Assembly (NCBI GenBank): GCA_016222825.1
Contig: JACRQF010000009.1
Coordinates: 310,001-374,000, forward strand
Length of the DNA stretch: 64,000 bases
Source: Verrucomicrobiota bacterium
GTDB taxonomy: Bacteria > Verrucomicrobiota > Verrucomicrobiia > CAIQCK01
Direction of reading: 5' to 3'
Shown here: positions 7,614-17,018 of the stretch, piece after piece
Position numbering within the stretch: position 1 is the first letter of the stretch
Layout: each line of letters begins with the position of its first letter
Translations under genes and position numbers: made by a program
The notes under the pieces: model-generated
Seen by the model: the letters and a program-made list of their open reading frames with translations, nothing else
What the model was told of the DNA's origin: nothing
Databases searched by the model: none

Positions 7614-10600
7614 ATGAAAATCTCAACTCAGCGGAACTTCGGTTGGGCGGCTGCAATCGCATTTCTTGTCGCAGCCGCGAGCAGCGGCTTCGCGGCGGAC
7701 TGGCCGACGTTCCGCGGCGACGCCATGCGCAGTGGTTACACGGCAGACGCTTTGCCGGAGGAACTCTCGCTCTGCTGGAGCTACAAACCTCGTCACGCCC
7801 CGCAACCGGCGTGGCCGGGCACTGACACACGGATGCCGTTTGACCGTGCTTTCCACACCGTCATCACCGGCGACACACTGCTGTTCGGAAGCTCCGCCGA
7901 TGGCAAAGTCTCCGCCCTCGACACCACTACGGGCGAGGAACGCTGGACATTCTTGACTGGCGGCCCCGTGCGGTTCGCGCCGGCACTGTGGCGCGACCGG
8001 GCGTTTGTCGTCAGCGATGACGGATTCCTCTACTGCCTCGGCGTGCAAGATGGGAAACTGCTGTGGAAGATTCGCGGCGGGCCGAGCGACAGCCTCGTGC
8101 TCGGCAACGGCCGGCTTATTTCACGCTGGCCGGCGCGTGGCGGGCCGGTGGTCGCGGACGGCGTGGTTTATTGGGCGGCCGGCATCTGGCCATCAGAAGG
8201 AATCTTCATCCACGGCGTGGACGCGCACACGGGCAAGGTCCTGTGGCGCAACAGCACCGCCGGCTCGATGGTCCTGCCGCAACCGCATCCGACCGCCACC
8301 GCGCGAAGCGGCGTCTCAGCCCAAGGCGATCTGCTCGTCATCGGCGGGCGTCTGCTGGTGCCGACGGGACGCGCCGTGCCGGCGGCGTTCGACCGCGAGG
8401 ACGGCAAGTTCCTTTACTTCCATCTCCAGGCATTCGGCAAGGTGGGCGGTTCCAGTGTCGTGGCGACCGACACGCATTTCTTCAACGGCGGCTACGCGTT
8501 CGACATCGCCACGGGCAAACACGGGTTCCGTCCCGGCACGAACTCGCTCGTGATGGCGGTGACGCCCGAAACCGTCGTCTGCGCGGCGGGAAGCGAGATC
8601 ACCGCGGTGGATCGGGCCAACCTGTGGCGCGAGAGGAAGACCACCGACGCGAAGACGAGGAAGACGACGAAGCTGACGGTTTTCAACGCGCCCATCTGGC
8701 GGGTGCCGAATCCTCTCGGTGCGGCCTCCTGCCTCATCGTGGCTGGCGACAAGGCGGTCGTGGGCGGCACCAACAAAGTCTGCGTCCTCGACATGACGGC
8801 GCGGCGGTTCCTGATGACCAAACCGGTGGATAGTGCGGCGCTCGGCTTGGCGGCGGCAGGCGGACGGTTGTTCGTCAGCACCGATAGCGGCGCCATTCAC
8901 TGCTTCGCCGCCGGCAAAACCGCCTCGCCGAAGATCATCACAGCGAAGCCACTGCCGGCCGCCGACTCCGCTGCCGCCGAAGCCGCTGCCGAGGAGATCG
9001 CCCGCCGGACGGGAATCACCGAAGGCTATTGTCTCGACGTGGCGTGCGGCGACGGCTCGCTGGCGATAGCGCTGGCCCGAAAGACCAAACTCCACATCTG
9101 TGCCGTTAGCGCGAGCGCGGAGGAAGCCGCGTGCCTCCGCCGCCGGCTCGACGAGGCGGGCCTGCTCGGCGTGCGGGTCAGCGTTCATCAGGGCAAGCTC
9201 AGCACAGGTGACTTCCCCCGTTACTTCGCCAACCTCGTCGTGTCGGGGCGATCTCTCTCCGACGGAACCGGCTCGGTTCCGACCGCGCTCGTCAACCGCG
9301 TGCTGCGGCCCTATGGCGGCAAGACCTGCTTCGGCAAGGTCGGTGCGATGACGATGACCACGCGCGGCGAACTGGCCGGCGCGGGCGCGTGGACGCACCA
9401 GTATTGCGACGCGGCGAACACCGCCTGCTCGACCGACTCGCTTGTGCGCGGGCCGCTCGGCGTCAGTTGGTTTAACGATCTCCAGTTCCAGATGCCGAGC
9501 CGACACGGCCGCGGGCCGGCGCCGCTCTTCCACAAGGGGCGGCTTTTCATCGAGGGCCTCAACGCGCTCGCGTGCGTGGACGCCTACAACGGCCGCGTCC
9601 TCTGGCAGTATCCGTTGCCGAAGATCCTCCAAGCCTACGACGCTGACCACCTCATGGGCGTCTCCGGCGTCGGCAGCAGCCTCTGCATCGGCGAGCGCGG
9701 CCTCTTCGTGCGCACCGAGGACAAGTGCCTTCGCCTCGATCCCGAAACCGGCCGGCTGCTCGACACGTTCGCCGCGCCGCAGGAAGACGGGCGGCCCGGC
9801 AAGTGGGGCATGATCGCCTGCGCCGGCGACACACTCGTCGGCAGCGTCGCCAACACCGGCCATCGTGTGACGCATCGTTTCGGTCGTCCCTCCGACATGA
9901 GCACGCAGTGGACTGAATCGGGCCTGCTCTTCGCGATGGACGCCGCCACCGGCAAAGTGAAGTGGACCTGGCGGCCGGAGCATTCCATCCGCCACAACGC
10001 CATCGCCATCGGCGGCGGCCGGGTCTATGCGATTGACCGCCCGATGGCCGTCGCCGACCGCACCATGGAGCGCAAACGCGGCAAGCCCGACCCCGGCTTC
10101 TCGCATCCCGCCGGCCGGCTCGTCGCGCTCGACCTCGCCAGCGGTCGGCCCGTCTGGGAAACCGACCAGGAAATCTTCGGCACGCTGCTCGCGCTGAACG
10201 AGGCGCATCAGACGCTGCTGATGTGTTTCCAGGATTCGAAGTTCAAGCTCGTCTCGGAGATCGGCGGACGGCTCGCGGCGTTCGACACCGCCACGGGCAA
10301 GCGCCGCTGGGACGTCAAGGCCACCTACAGCACGCGCCCTATCCTCCACGACCGCACCGTCCTCTTCCAATCCCGCGGCTGGGACATCGTCACCGGTGAG
10401 CCGAAGACGCTCACCTTCCCGCGCTCCTACGGCTGCGGCATCCCCAGCGCCTCGCGCCATCTCATGGCGTTCCGCTCCGCGACGCTCGGCTACGTGGACC
10501 TCGAGCGTCCGCAAGCCACGAGCAACTTCGGCGGCATCCGTCCCGGCTGTTGGATCAACGTCATCCCCGCTGGCGGCCTCCTGCTGATGCCCGACGCCAC

Positions 10601-10661
10601 CGACCGTTGCACGTGTAGCTACCTCATCAAGACCTCCATCGCGTTGCAGCCGATGCCGTAG
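7614..10661 (+). CDS. Exported PQQ-type beta-propeller protein with inserted SAM-methyltransferase-like domain
   Basis: The product has 1015 residues. An N-terminal signal peptide precedes D-W-P-T-F-R-G-D, the usual opening of BamB-like/PQQ-dehydrogenase-like propellers in PVC bacteria. Blade motifs recur: V-S-A-L-D-T-T-T-G-E-E-R-W, V-L-W-K/R and L-A-A-F-D-T-A-T-G-K-R-R-W. Between about residues 460 and 580 the propeller is interrupted by a Rossmann-type methyltransferase-like segment. It has Y-C-L-D-V-A-C-G-D-G-S-L-A (motif I) and, later, N-L-V-V-S-G-R-S-L and V-L-R-P-Y-G-G. Propeller repeats resume afterwards (G-R-V-L-W-Q-Y). The motif I glycines are intact, but an exported methyltransferase would lack SAM, so the insert may be structural. 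Redox or cofactor function is unproven. Confidence 0.75.
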   Translation: MKISTQRNFGWAAAIAFLVAAASSGFAADWPTFRGDAMRSGYTADALPEELSLCWSYKPRHAPQPAWPGTDTRMPFDRAFHTVITGDTLLFGSSADGKVSALDTTTGEERWTFLTGGPVRFAPALWRDRAFVVSDDGFLYCLGVQDGKLLWKIRGGPSDSLVLGNGRLISRWPARGGPVVADGVVYWAAGIWPSEGIFIHGVDAHTGKVLWRNSTAGSMVLPQPHPTATARSGVSAQGDLLVIGGRLLVPTGRAVPAAFDREDGKFLYFHLQAFGKVGGSSVVATDTHFFNGGYAFDIATGKHGFRPGTNSLVMAVTPETVVCAAGSEITAVDRANLWRERKTTDAKTRKTTKLTVFNAPIWRVPNPLGAASCLIVAGDKAVVGGTNKVCVLDMTARRFLMTKPVDSAALGLAAAGGRLFVSTDSGAIHCFAAGKTASPKIITAKPLPAADSAAAEAAAEEIARRTGITEGYCLDVACGDGSLAIALARKTKLHICAVSASAEEAACLRRRLDEAGLLGVRVSVHQGKLSTGDFPRYFANLVVSGRSLSDGTGSVPTALVNRVLRPYGGKTCFGKVGAMTMTTRGELAGAGAWTHQYCDAANTACSTDSLVRGPLGVSWFNDLQFQMPSRHGRGPAPLFHKGRLFIEGLNALACVDAYNGRVLWQYPLPKILQAYDADHLMGVSGVGSSLCIGERGLFVRTEDKCLRLDPETGRLLDTFAAPQEDGRPGKWGMIACAGDTLVGSVANTGHRVTHRFGRPSDMSTQWTESGLLFAMDAATGKVKWTWRPEHSIRHNAIAIGGGRVYAIDRPMAVADRTMERKRGKPDPGFSHPAGRLVALDLASGRPVWETDQEIFGTLLALNEAHQTLLMCFQDSKFKLVSEIGGRLAAFDTATGKRRWDVKATYSTRPILHDRTVLFQSRGWDIVTGEPKTLTFPRSYGCGIPSASRHLMAFRSATLGYVDLERPQATSNFGGIRPGCWINVIPAGGLLLMPDATDRCTCSYLIKTSIALQPMP

Positions 10662-11329
10662 TCACAGGCAGCCGTCGCATTCACAAGACGGGATAAATGG
10701 TGCCGCTTGTGTTTGCTTGTGGTGTCGGTTTTCCTCCGCTCCTGCCGTCACCCGAAATCCGCCACAGCGGCCCGGAGAGCGCCGGGAAAAGAACCATCCT
10801 CCCGGCGTCCGTTGCATCTCGGCAACGAACCCGGTTCCGATTCTCAGGGAATGTTTTGGAGCATCGGTCGCCGCGAATCGGCGCGTCCAGCTTCTTTCCG
10901 GCAAGCCACTCAACCACAGTGGGCGAGCACTCTTCCGGTCCGGACACACACCCGCCCACAGTGGGCGACCACTCTGTCGCATCGGAGACACACTCAACCA
11001 CAGTGGTTGACCCCTTCGCCGGACTGGAAACCCACCCGGCCACAGTGGGCAACCCATTCGCCACATCGGAAGCCCATCCGCCCACAGTGGTTGACCCTCT
11101 CGCCAGAGCGGAAGCTCCCTCGCCCACAGTGGGCGACCACTCCGGCGTATCGGAAGCATGGTCAGCCACTGTGGTTGACCCCCTTGCCGGAATGGAAACA
11201 CCCTCGCCCACTGTGGTTGACCCCTTCGCCGCATCGGAGCTGGGAAGAAGTTTCAGTTTTTCACAGGAAAACGCGGTTTTCGTGGAAAGAAAAACACCGG
11301 TTTTTCCGGGTTCCTCCCCTCGGTCACGC
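10662..11329. other. Gene-free stretch with repeat array
   Basis: No convincing gene lies here. The stretch contains the 42-bp palindrome array (separate entry) flanked by about 235 bp of unique sequence on the left and about 100 bp on the right. Five or more reading frames on both strands stay open across it. This happens because the repeat unit is a multiple of three and lacks stop codons, not because it is coded. The right flank holds a weak hairpin at 11297-11309 beyond the 3' end of the HTH gene. Confidence 0.6.
10897..11232. repeat. Eight 42-bp tandem units, each centred on a CCAC(A/T)GTGG palindrome
   Basis: The cores CCACAGTGG or CCACTGTGG have their centres at 10918, 10960, 11002, 11044, 11086, 11128, 11170 and 11212, exactly 42 bp apart each time. 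The core is present in all eight units (six with central A, the last two with central T). The bases flanking the core come in two half-site types, cgc/gcg and caa/ttg. Units 2 and 6 are symmetrical with gcccac-gtgggc, unit 3 is symmetrical with caaccac-gtggttg, and the others are mixed. The remaining part of each unit is only loosely conserved (a cgccgNNNcgGaa-like stretch). The spacing equals four turns of B-DNA. What it does is unknown. Confidence 0.9.
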
Positions 11330-11866
11330 TTACCAAAGCGGCGTAAAGCCGCCGCACTCCACATCACTTTCCCCGCCTCCCTCGTAATCGCCTCTAGCGA
11401 TTTCTGCCCGCCGCTGTCGTTCCATATAGTGCCAAATAGACCGCACGCGTTCCTTCGTCACACCCAGCATCGGCGCAATCTCCGCCAGCGTGTGCGTCGA
11501 GATATGGGCCTGAATCACCGCCCGCCGATGCGCCTGCACCGTCTGCCACAGCCCTTTGGGGATCAGCTTCCGGGGATTTCCCCCGTTCCGAAGCGCCGCG
11601 ATGAGTTCCTGCGGCAGGCCCAGCATCGCGGCAATCTCCGCGTCACTCTTCGCCGCATGTGCCCGGAGGGTGGATAGAATCCACAGCCGATCCCGCTTCG
11701 GTTCTTTCAAACCCATCGTCTCCAGTTTCTCGAAGAACTCCTCCAGTTCCGCATCCGACGCCTTCACCTGGTGCTCTTTGAGCCACTTGATGACTGCGTC
11801 CTTCGCCAACCGGTGGCCTTCATTGAAACCGTCGTTCATCTGTTCGCCGTTTATCAAAGGGTTCAT
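11330..11866 (-). CDS. Helix-turn-helix protein, C-terminus run into a short repeat
   Basis: The product has 178 residues from the ATG at 11866, which lies 19 bp after the stop of the DUF4062-TPR gene with a GGAG-type ribosome site across that junction. A later ATG at 11839 has no such site. Residues 74-93 (S-D-A-E-I-A-A-M-L-G-L-P) and 121-152 (H-T-L-A-E-I-A-P-M-L-G-V-T-K-E-R-V) are two helix-turn-helix-like segments; the second resembles a sigma-factor region 4 recognition helix. The last 12 codons (encoding ...DVECGGFTPLW) fall in a GCGGC-gtaaa-GCCGC hairpin that looks like an interspersed repeat, so the original stop may have been displaced. It probably binds DNA; the target is unknown. 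Confidence 0.65.
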   Translation of the reverse strand: MNPLINGEQMNDGFNEGHRLAKDAVIKWLKEHQVKASDAELEEFFEKLETMGLKEPKRDRLWILSTLRAHAAKSDAEIAAMLGLPQELIAALRNGGNPRKLIPKGLWQTVQAHRRAVIQAHISTHTLAEIAPMLGVTKERVRSIWHYMERQRRAEIARGDYEGGGESDVECGGFTPLW

Positions 11867-11885
11867 CTCACGCCTGATCCCTCTC

Positions 11886-13028
11886 CTACTTTCCACTTTC
11901 CCCGCGCCACTTCGCCAGCGCCGCCCGCACCTTGGCCGCGCCCGGGTCTTCGATGGCCTCGCGAATCGCCAACGCCGCCTCCGCTCGATCCATCGCGTCC
12001 GCCTTCTGGCCCAGCTTGTAATATGCCAGCGCCGAATTCCAAAGCGCATTGCCTTCGCCGCGTCGGTCGCCGATCTCGCGGGCGATGGCGCGATGCTGCT
12101 CGTAAAACTCGATGGCCTTGCGCGGCTCGCCCAGGTTCTTGTAGGCGATGCCGAGTTTGCCCAGCGCGGTGCCTTCTCCCTGCCGGTCGCCGACCTCGCG
12201 GGCGATGGCCAGCGCTTGTTCATGCATCTCTTTGGCCTGAGACATTCTCCCCAAGCGCTGCAAAAACCATCCATAGCTGTTGAGGACAGAAGGCGAACGG
12301 CTTTTGATGATCGCACGCGAGAACAGCACCTCGGCTTCCGTCAGCTTGCCTTTATCAGCCAGTGATTCGGCTTCGTCGAGCATCTTGCCGATGGCCGGCG
12401 ATAGGGCCGGCTGGAGTGGCTGCGCCGGACTTTCCTTTGGCGCAAGCACATCGCCTCCACCTTTGGGTCGGCGAGGTTTCTTCTTCGCCAAGGCGCCATC
12501 CTCGTCGTCGCGAACCCACTTGTGGAGAAACTTGCTCAGCAAATCCTGGAACTTGCCGATGTCGTCGAAACTGTGAAAGAAAATCTCTTTGGTTTTTTCG
12601 AGCTTCTTTCTGAACTCCAGGACTTTTTTCAGTTGGTCGCCGGGGTCGCTGAGTTGCTTCGCGTCCACGGCCTTGAAGAGAACGACGATTTCCCGTAGCT
12701 TCCTTTTCTTGAAAAGTTTCGCAGCCCGATCAAACTCCTCCTCGGTCCCGGAGGTGTATTTGCCGGTATCGTCCGGCGCAGTGCCCCACCGGTCCCAGAG
12801 CACCAAGACAAAGTAGTCGCAGGCATCAAGTTCTTCGTTGATCGCACTCTGGGGACGACGCCTGCCACCCAGCGTTTCTTCCCAGCCGACAGGGACGAAG
12901 ATTGCGTTGCGGGCGTAGCCATCGGCTTCGTTGTGTTTGTGGATCGTCTCACGGAACGTTCTACGTTCATCGTCCAAGCCGCTGGGAGAGGCGATGAACA
13001 CTCGGTAGGCTGTAGGGTTCGTTGGCAT
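11886..13028 (-). CDS. DUF4062 (TIR-like) protein with TPR repeats
   Basis: The product has 380 residues. The N-terminal 170 residues match the DUF4062 type: Y-R-V-F-I-A-S-P-S-G-L-D-D-E-R-R near the start, then A-C-D-Y-F-V-L-V-L-W-D-R-W-G, with T-E-E-E-F-D-R-A following, in a Rossmann/TIR-like order. A charged, Pro-rich linker near 175-205 leads to about four TPR units (A-E-V-L-F-S-R-A-I; A-K-E-M-H-E-Q-A-L-A-I-A-R-E-V-G-D-R-Q-G; A-I-E-F-Y-E-Q-H-R). DUF4062 N-termini with repeat or effector tails occur in proteins linked to nucleotide signalling and defence, but the role here is inference only. By eye the gene has lower GC than its neighbours, suggesting transfer. Confidence 0.7.
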   Translation of the reverse strand: MPTNPTAYRVFIASPSGLDDERRTFRETIHKHNEADGYARNAIFVPVGWEETLGGRRRPQSAINEELDACDYFVLVLWDRWGTAPDDTGKYTSGTEEEFDRAAKLFKKRKLREIVVLFKAVDAKQLSDPGDQLKKVLEFRKKLEKTKEIFFHSFDDIGKFQDLLSKFLHKWVRDDEDGALAKKKPRRPKGGGDVLAPKESPAQPLQPALSPAIGKMLDEAESLADKGKLTEAEVLFSRAIIKSRSPSVLNSYGWFLQRLGRMSQAKEMHEQALAIAREVGDRQGEGTALGKLGIAYKNLGEPRKAIEFYEQHRAIAREIGDRRGEGNALWNSALAYYKLGQKADAMDRAEAALAIREAIEDPGAAKVRAALAKWRGESGK

Positions 13029-13110
13029 GGCGATTCTGTGGTTGCTCCTGCGCCGGAGCGTATCACGACGGAACGGTTTATCAATGGGAAAGCCCCCGGA
13101 TCACCGCAAG

Positions 13111-13145
13111 AAAAAAGGCCGGACGCGATGCCGCGCCCGGCCTTC
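13111..13145 (-). terminator. Rho-independent terminator of gnd
   Basis: Read on the minus strand, a stem AAGGCCGG...CCGGCCTT with an inner CGCG/CGCG extension and a 4-base loop is followed directly by TTTTTTCTTG. It starts about 18 bp past the gnd stop codon. The strong GC stem with a T-run makes it a good intrinsic terminator; the orientation follows from the T-run on the minus strand. Confidence 0.85.
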
Positions 13146-13162
13146 TTCGAGACGAAACGGCG

Positions 13163-14620
<1,458 letters not shown>

Positions 14621-14623
14621 AGT

Positions 14624-15802
14624 TTAATCCTTCAGTCTGAATCCTATTCCCGCCAGTTTCCGGCGGATGGTTACACTACCGCCGCGAAGTGTAATGGTTG
14701 AGTTCTGGAACTCGCGGCGCTGCGGATACTCTTTCCGCAATCTGTCGAAGTATGCACCTCGCTCGCCCGCTGGCAAGCCTGCAATGGCCCGCAGCTGCCG
14801 GTCGTCAGCCTCGATGTCATAGACGGTCAGCGCCGCCTCGCGCAACACGTCCTCGTCGTCGCGGCCGGTGGCGTCGAGCGTAAGGCGCGCGTGGGGCGAG
14901 GGCGGCAGCAAGGGCCGGGCGTCCCAGTCGGCCGTGGCGCCAATGGCTTTGCACGCGGCCTGATAAACCATCGTCGTGCCGTTGACCTTGCCGTCGTAGG
15001 AGTAGCCGGCGATGTGGGGAGTGCCGAGGGCGGAAGCGGTGACGAGGTCGGGCGTGATGTTTGGTTCGCCCTCCCAAACGTCCAAGGTCAATTTTGGATT
15101 TTGGATTTGCTTCGCAGGTCTCACAGACTCGGCTTTGGATTTTGGATTAAGGACGACGGCGCTATCAAGCACCGCGCCGCGACAGGTGTTCAGCAGGACG
15201 GCACCCGGCTTCATTCGCTTCAGGAACGCAGTGTCCGCCATGTGCCACGTCTTGTCCTCGCCAGTCTTCGTCAACGGGACGTGGAGCGTGATGAAGTCAG
15301 CGTCCATCAACGCCTCCAGCGGCAGGAACCGCTTCTCGCACGGGAAGAGCCGGGCCAGCGGAGGGTCGTTCTGCAAGACCTTCATGCCGAGCGCCTCGCA
15401 CTTCGCGACAACCTTGCTCCCGACGTTGCCGATGCCGACGACACCGATGGTCTTGTCTTCGAGCCGGTAGCCGCCGCGCTTGGCGAGCACCAGCAGCGAA
15501 CAGACGACGTATTCGGCGACGGAGTTGGCGTTGCAGCCGGGCGCACTGGCGAACGCAATGCCCTGGTCGCGCAGATACGCCTCGTCCACATGGTCGGTGC
15601 CGATGGTGCAGGTGCCGACGAACCGCACGCGACTGCCCTCGAGCGATTCGCGGCCGACCTTCGTGATGGAGCGGATGATGAGCATGTCGGCGTCGCGGAC
15701 GGCGGCGGCGTCCATCTTCCGGCCGTGCATGGTAACGACCTCGCCGAGCCGGCCAAACGCCTCGCGGCCAAACGGGATGTTTTCGTCAACGATGATCTTC
15801 AC
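14624..15802 (-). CDS. pdxB: 4-phosphoerythronate dehydrogenase
   Basis: I start this at the GTG at 15802 because the product then begins V-K-I-I-V-D-E-N-I-P, matching PdxB proteins of other bacteria from residue 1; an in-frame ATG ten codons upstream overlaps the previous gene. The product has 392 residues. PdxB oxidises 4-phosphoerythronate with NAD in pyridoxal phosphate synthesis. Visible motifs are G-T-D-H-V-D-E-A, A-P-G-C-N-A, G-V-V-G-I-G-N-V-G, R-G-A-V-L-D and D-V-W-E-G-E-P. Between the last two, about 10 extra residues (including L-N-P-K-S-K and I-Q-N-P-K) are encoded by a TTTTGGATTTTGGATT-type repeat that does not belong to the family. It follows the PLP gene by 4 bp. Confidence 0.9.
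   Translation of the reverse strand: MKIIVDENIPFGREAFGRLGEVVTMHGRKMDAAAVRDADMLIIRSITKVGRESLEGSRVRFVGTCTIGTDHVDEAYLRDQGIAFASAPGCNANSVAEYVVCSLLVLAKRGGYRLEDKTIGVVGIGNVGSKVVAKCEALGMKVLQNDPPLARLFPCEKRFLPLEALMDADFITLHVPLTKTGEDKTWHMADTAFLKRMKPGAVLLNTCRGAVLDSAVVLNPKSKAESVRPAKQIQNPKLTLDVWEGEPNITPDLVTASALGTPHIAGYSYDGKVNGTTMVYQAACKAIGATADWDARPLLPPSPHARLTLDATGRDDEDVLREAALTVYDIEADDRQLRAIAGLPAGERGAYFDRLRKEYPQRREFQNSTITLRGGSVTIRRKLAGIGFRLKD
15090..15152. repeat. Low-complexity TTTTGGATT repeats inside pdxB
   Basis: Two blocks of the motif ttttggattttggatt (about 15090-15107 and 15133-15149) flank a short unique stretch inside the pdxB coding region. They are read in frame as N-P-K-S-K and I-Q-N-P-K. The same motif occurs again in frame in the U32 peptidase gene near 23263-23296. 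Confidence 0.85.
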
Positions 15803-15806
15803 AGTT

Positions 15807-16961
15807 TCACTTCGCGGCCAGGGCTTGTTCAAAGTCAGCGATCAAATCGTCTGCGTCCTCGATGCCGACGGAAACGCGCAGCAACGCATCGCTGATACCG
15901 ATGGCGGCTCGCTCGGCGGCGGTCAGCTTGACGTGCGAGGTCTTGGCGGGACTGGTCACCAGCGTCTCGACGCCGCCGAGGCTGAGAGCGGCGGTGGCGA
16001 GTTTGAACCTGCCCAGCAACGCGACCGCCTGCGCCGCATCACGCAACTCGAACGACAACATGCCACCAAAACCGCGCATCTGACGCGCGGCAACGGCGTG
16101 GTCGGCATGACTCGGCAGACCGGGGTAATTTACGCGGGCGACGGCAGAATGTTTCTGCAACCAGACTGCAAGCTTGCTGGCATTCTCATTCTGTCGCTCG
16201 ACGCGTAGCGCCAGCGTCTTGAGGCCGCGCTCGAGCATGTAACAGGCGTGGGCGTCGAGCATGCCGCCGTGGTTGACGGCGCAGGGCCGGATGCGGGCAA
16301 TGATGTCGTTTAAGGCGATGACCGCGCCGGCATTGAGGTCGCTGTGGCCGTTGAGATACTTCGTGGCGCTGTGGACGACGACGTCAATGCCGAGAGCCAA
16401 CGGCGTCTGGTTGATTGGCGTGGCGAAAGTGTTGTCAATGACGGTGAGCAGGCCGCGCGTCTTGCCGAGCGCGGCGACGGCAGCGAGGTCCACGCAGCGC
16501 AGGAGCGGATTCGAGGGCGATTCGACATAGATGAGTTTCGTGTTGGGCCGGAGTTGCGCCGCGAAATCATCGCCGACCTTCACGAAGGAAACCTCGATGC
16601 CGAACTTCGTCAGTTCCGCCTCAACAAAATGATAGGTGCCGCCGTAGAGGTCCTCCTGAAAAACCGCGTGGTCGCCAGGTTTCAGCAGCGCGAAGAGCGT
16701 GGTCGTGATTGCCGCCATGCCACTGCCGAAGACCAGCGCATCCTCGCCATGCTCCAGAGCCGTGAGTTTGGCCGCCACCACGCGTTGGTTGGGAGTGTTT
16801 GAATAACGTTGATAGATGTTCTGGCCCGAAGGGTTCGGGTAAGCGTAGGAAGACGCGGTGAAGATGGGCGTGGTAACGGCACCCGTGGCTTCATTGTGAT
16901 ACGCGCCAGCGTGGACGCAAAGCGTGGCGGGTTTTAGTTTGGCATCGGTCTTCTTCATCAC
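15807..16961 (-). CDS. Trans-sulfuration family PLP enzyme (cystathionine gamma-synthase/lyase type)
   Basis: The product has 384 residues, the normal length. It belongs to the Cys/Met metabolism PLP family, which makes or cleaves cystathionine or related thioethers in the cytoplasm. The PLP-binding lysine is K201 in S-A-T-K-Y-L-N-G-H-S-D. Also visible are the phosphate-binding G-S-G-M-A-A-I, the Tyr stacking region Y-Q-R-Y-S-N-T-P-N, D-N-T-F-A-T-P and the C-terminal S-L-G-G-V-E-T-L. Whether it acts as synthase, beta-lyase or gamma-lyase cannot be told from the sequence. It heads a tight minus-strand run with pdxB (4 bp gap) and gnd; the link with PLP synthesis makes biological sense because this enzyme uses the cofactor. 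Confidence 0.9.
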   Translation of the reverse strand: MMKKTDAKLKPATLCVHAGAYHNEATGAVTTPIFTASSYAYPNPSGQNIYQRYSNTPNQRVVAAKLTALEHGEDALVFGSGMAAITTTLFALLKPGDHAVFQEDLYGGTYHFVEAELTKFGIEVSFVKVGDDFAAQLRPNTKLIYVESPSNPLLRCVDLAAVAALGKTRGLLTVIDNTFATPINQTPLALGIDVVVHSATKYLNGHSDLNAGAVIALNDIIARIRPCAVNHGGMLDAHACYMLERGLKTLALRVERQNENASKLAVWLQKHSAVARVNYPGLPSHADHAVAARQMRGFGGMLSFELRDAAQAVALLGRFKLATAALSLGGVETLVTSPAKTSHVKLTAAERAAIGISDALLRVSVGIEDADDLIADFEQALAAK

Positions 16962-17018
16962 ATCAACATGCGAAGTTACCGGACAGGGTCTTGTTCCGGC
17001 AAGCGTGGAAGCGGCCCC

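Noticed and set aside
8316..10514. A 732-codon minus-strand frame opposite the PQQ-type gene
   Set aside because: Same reason: antisense shadow, with composition rich in Arg, Glu and Ala and no domain.
10897..11232. CRISPR array
   Set aside because: There is no alternation of identical repeats with unique spacers: the whole 42-bp unit is related throughout, only the 9-bp core is fixed, and no cas gene is present.
11296..11311. Intrinsic terminator after the HTH gene
   Set aside because: The stem is only 4 bp (CCGG-ttttt-CCGG) although a T-rich stretch follows on the minus strand; too weak to call.
10697..11677. A 326-codon plus-strand frame with seven to eight 14-residue repeats across the palindrome array
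   Set aside because: At least five frames on both strands are open over the same array because 42 is a multiple of three and the unit has no stop. The frame runs on antisense into the HTH gene, has no ribosome site, and what the array conserves best is DNA dyad symmetry.
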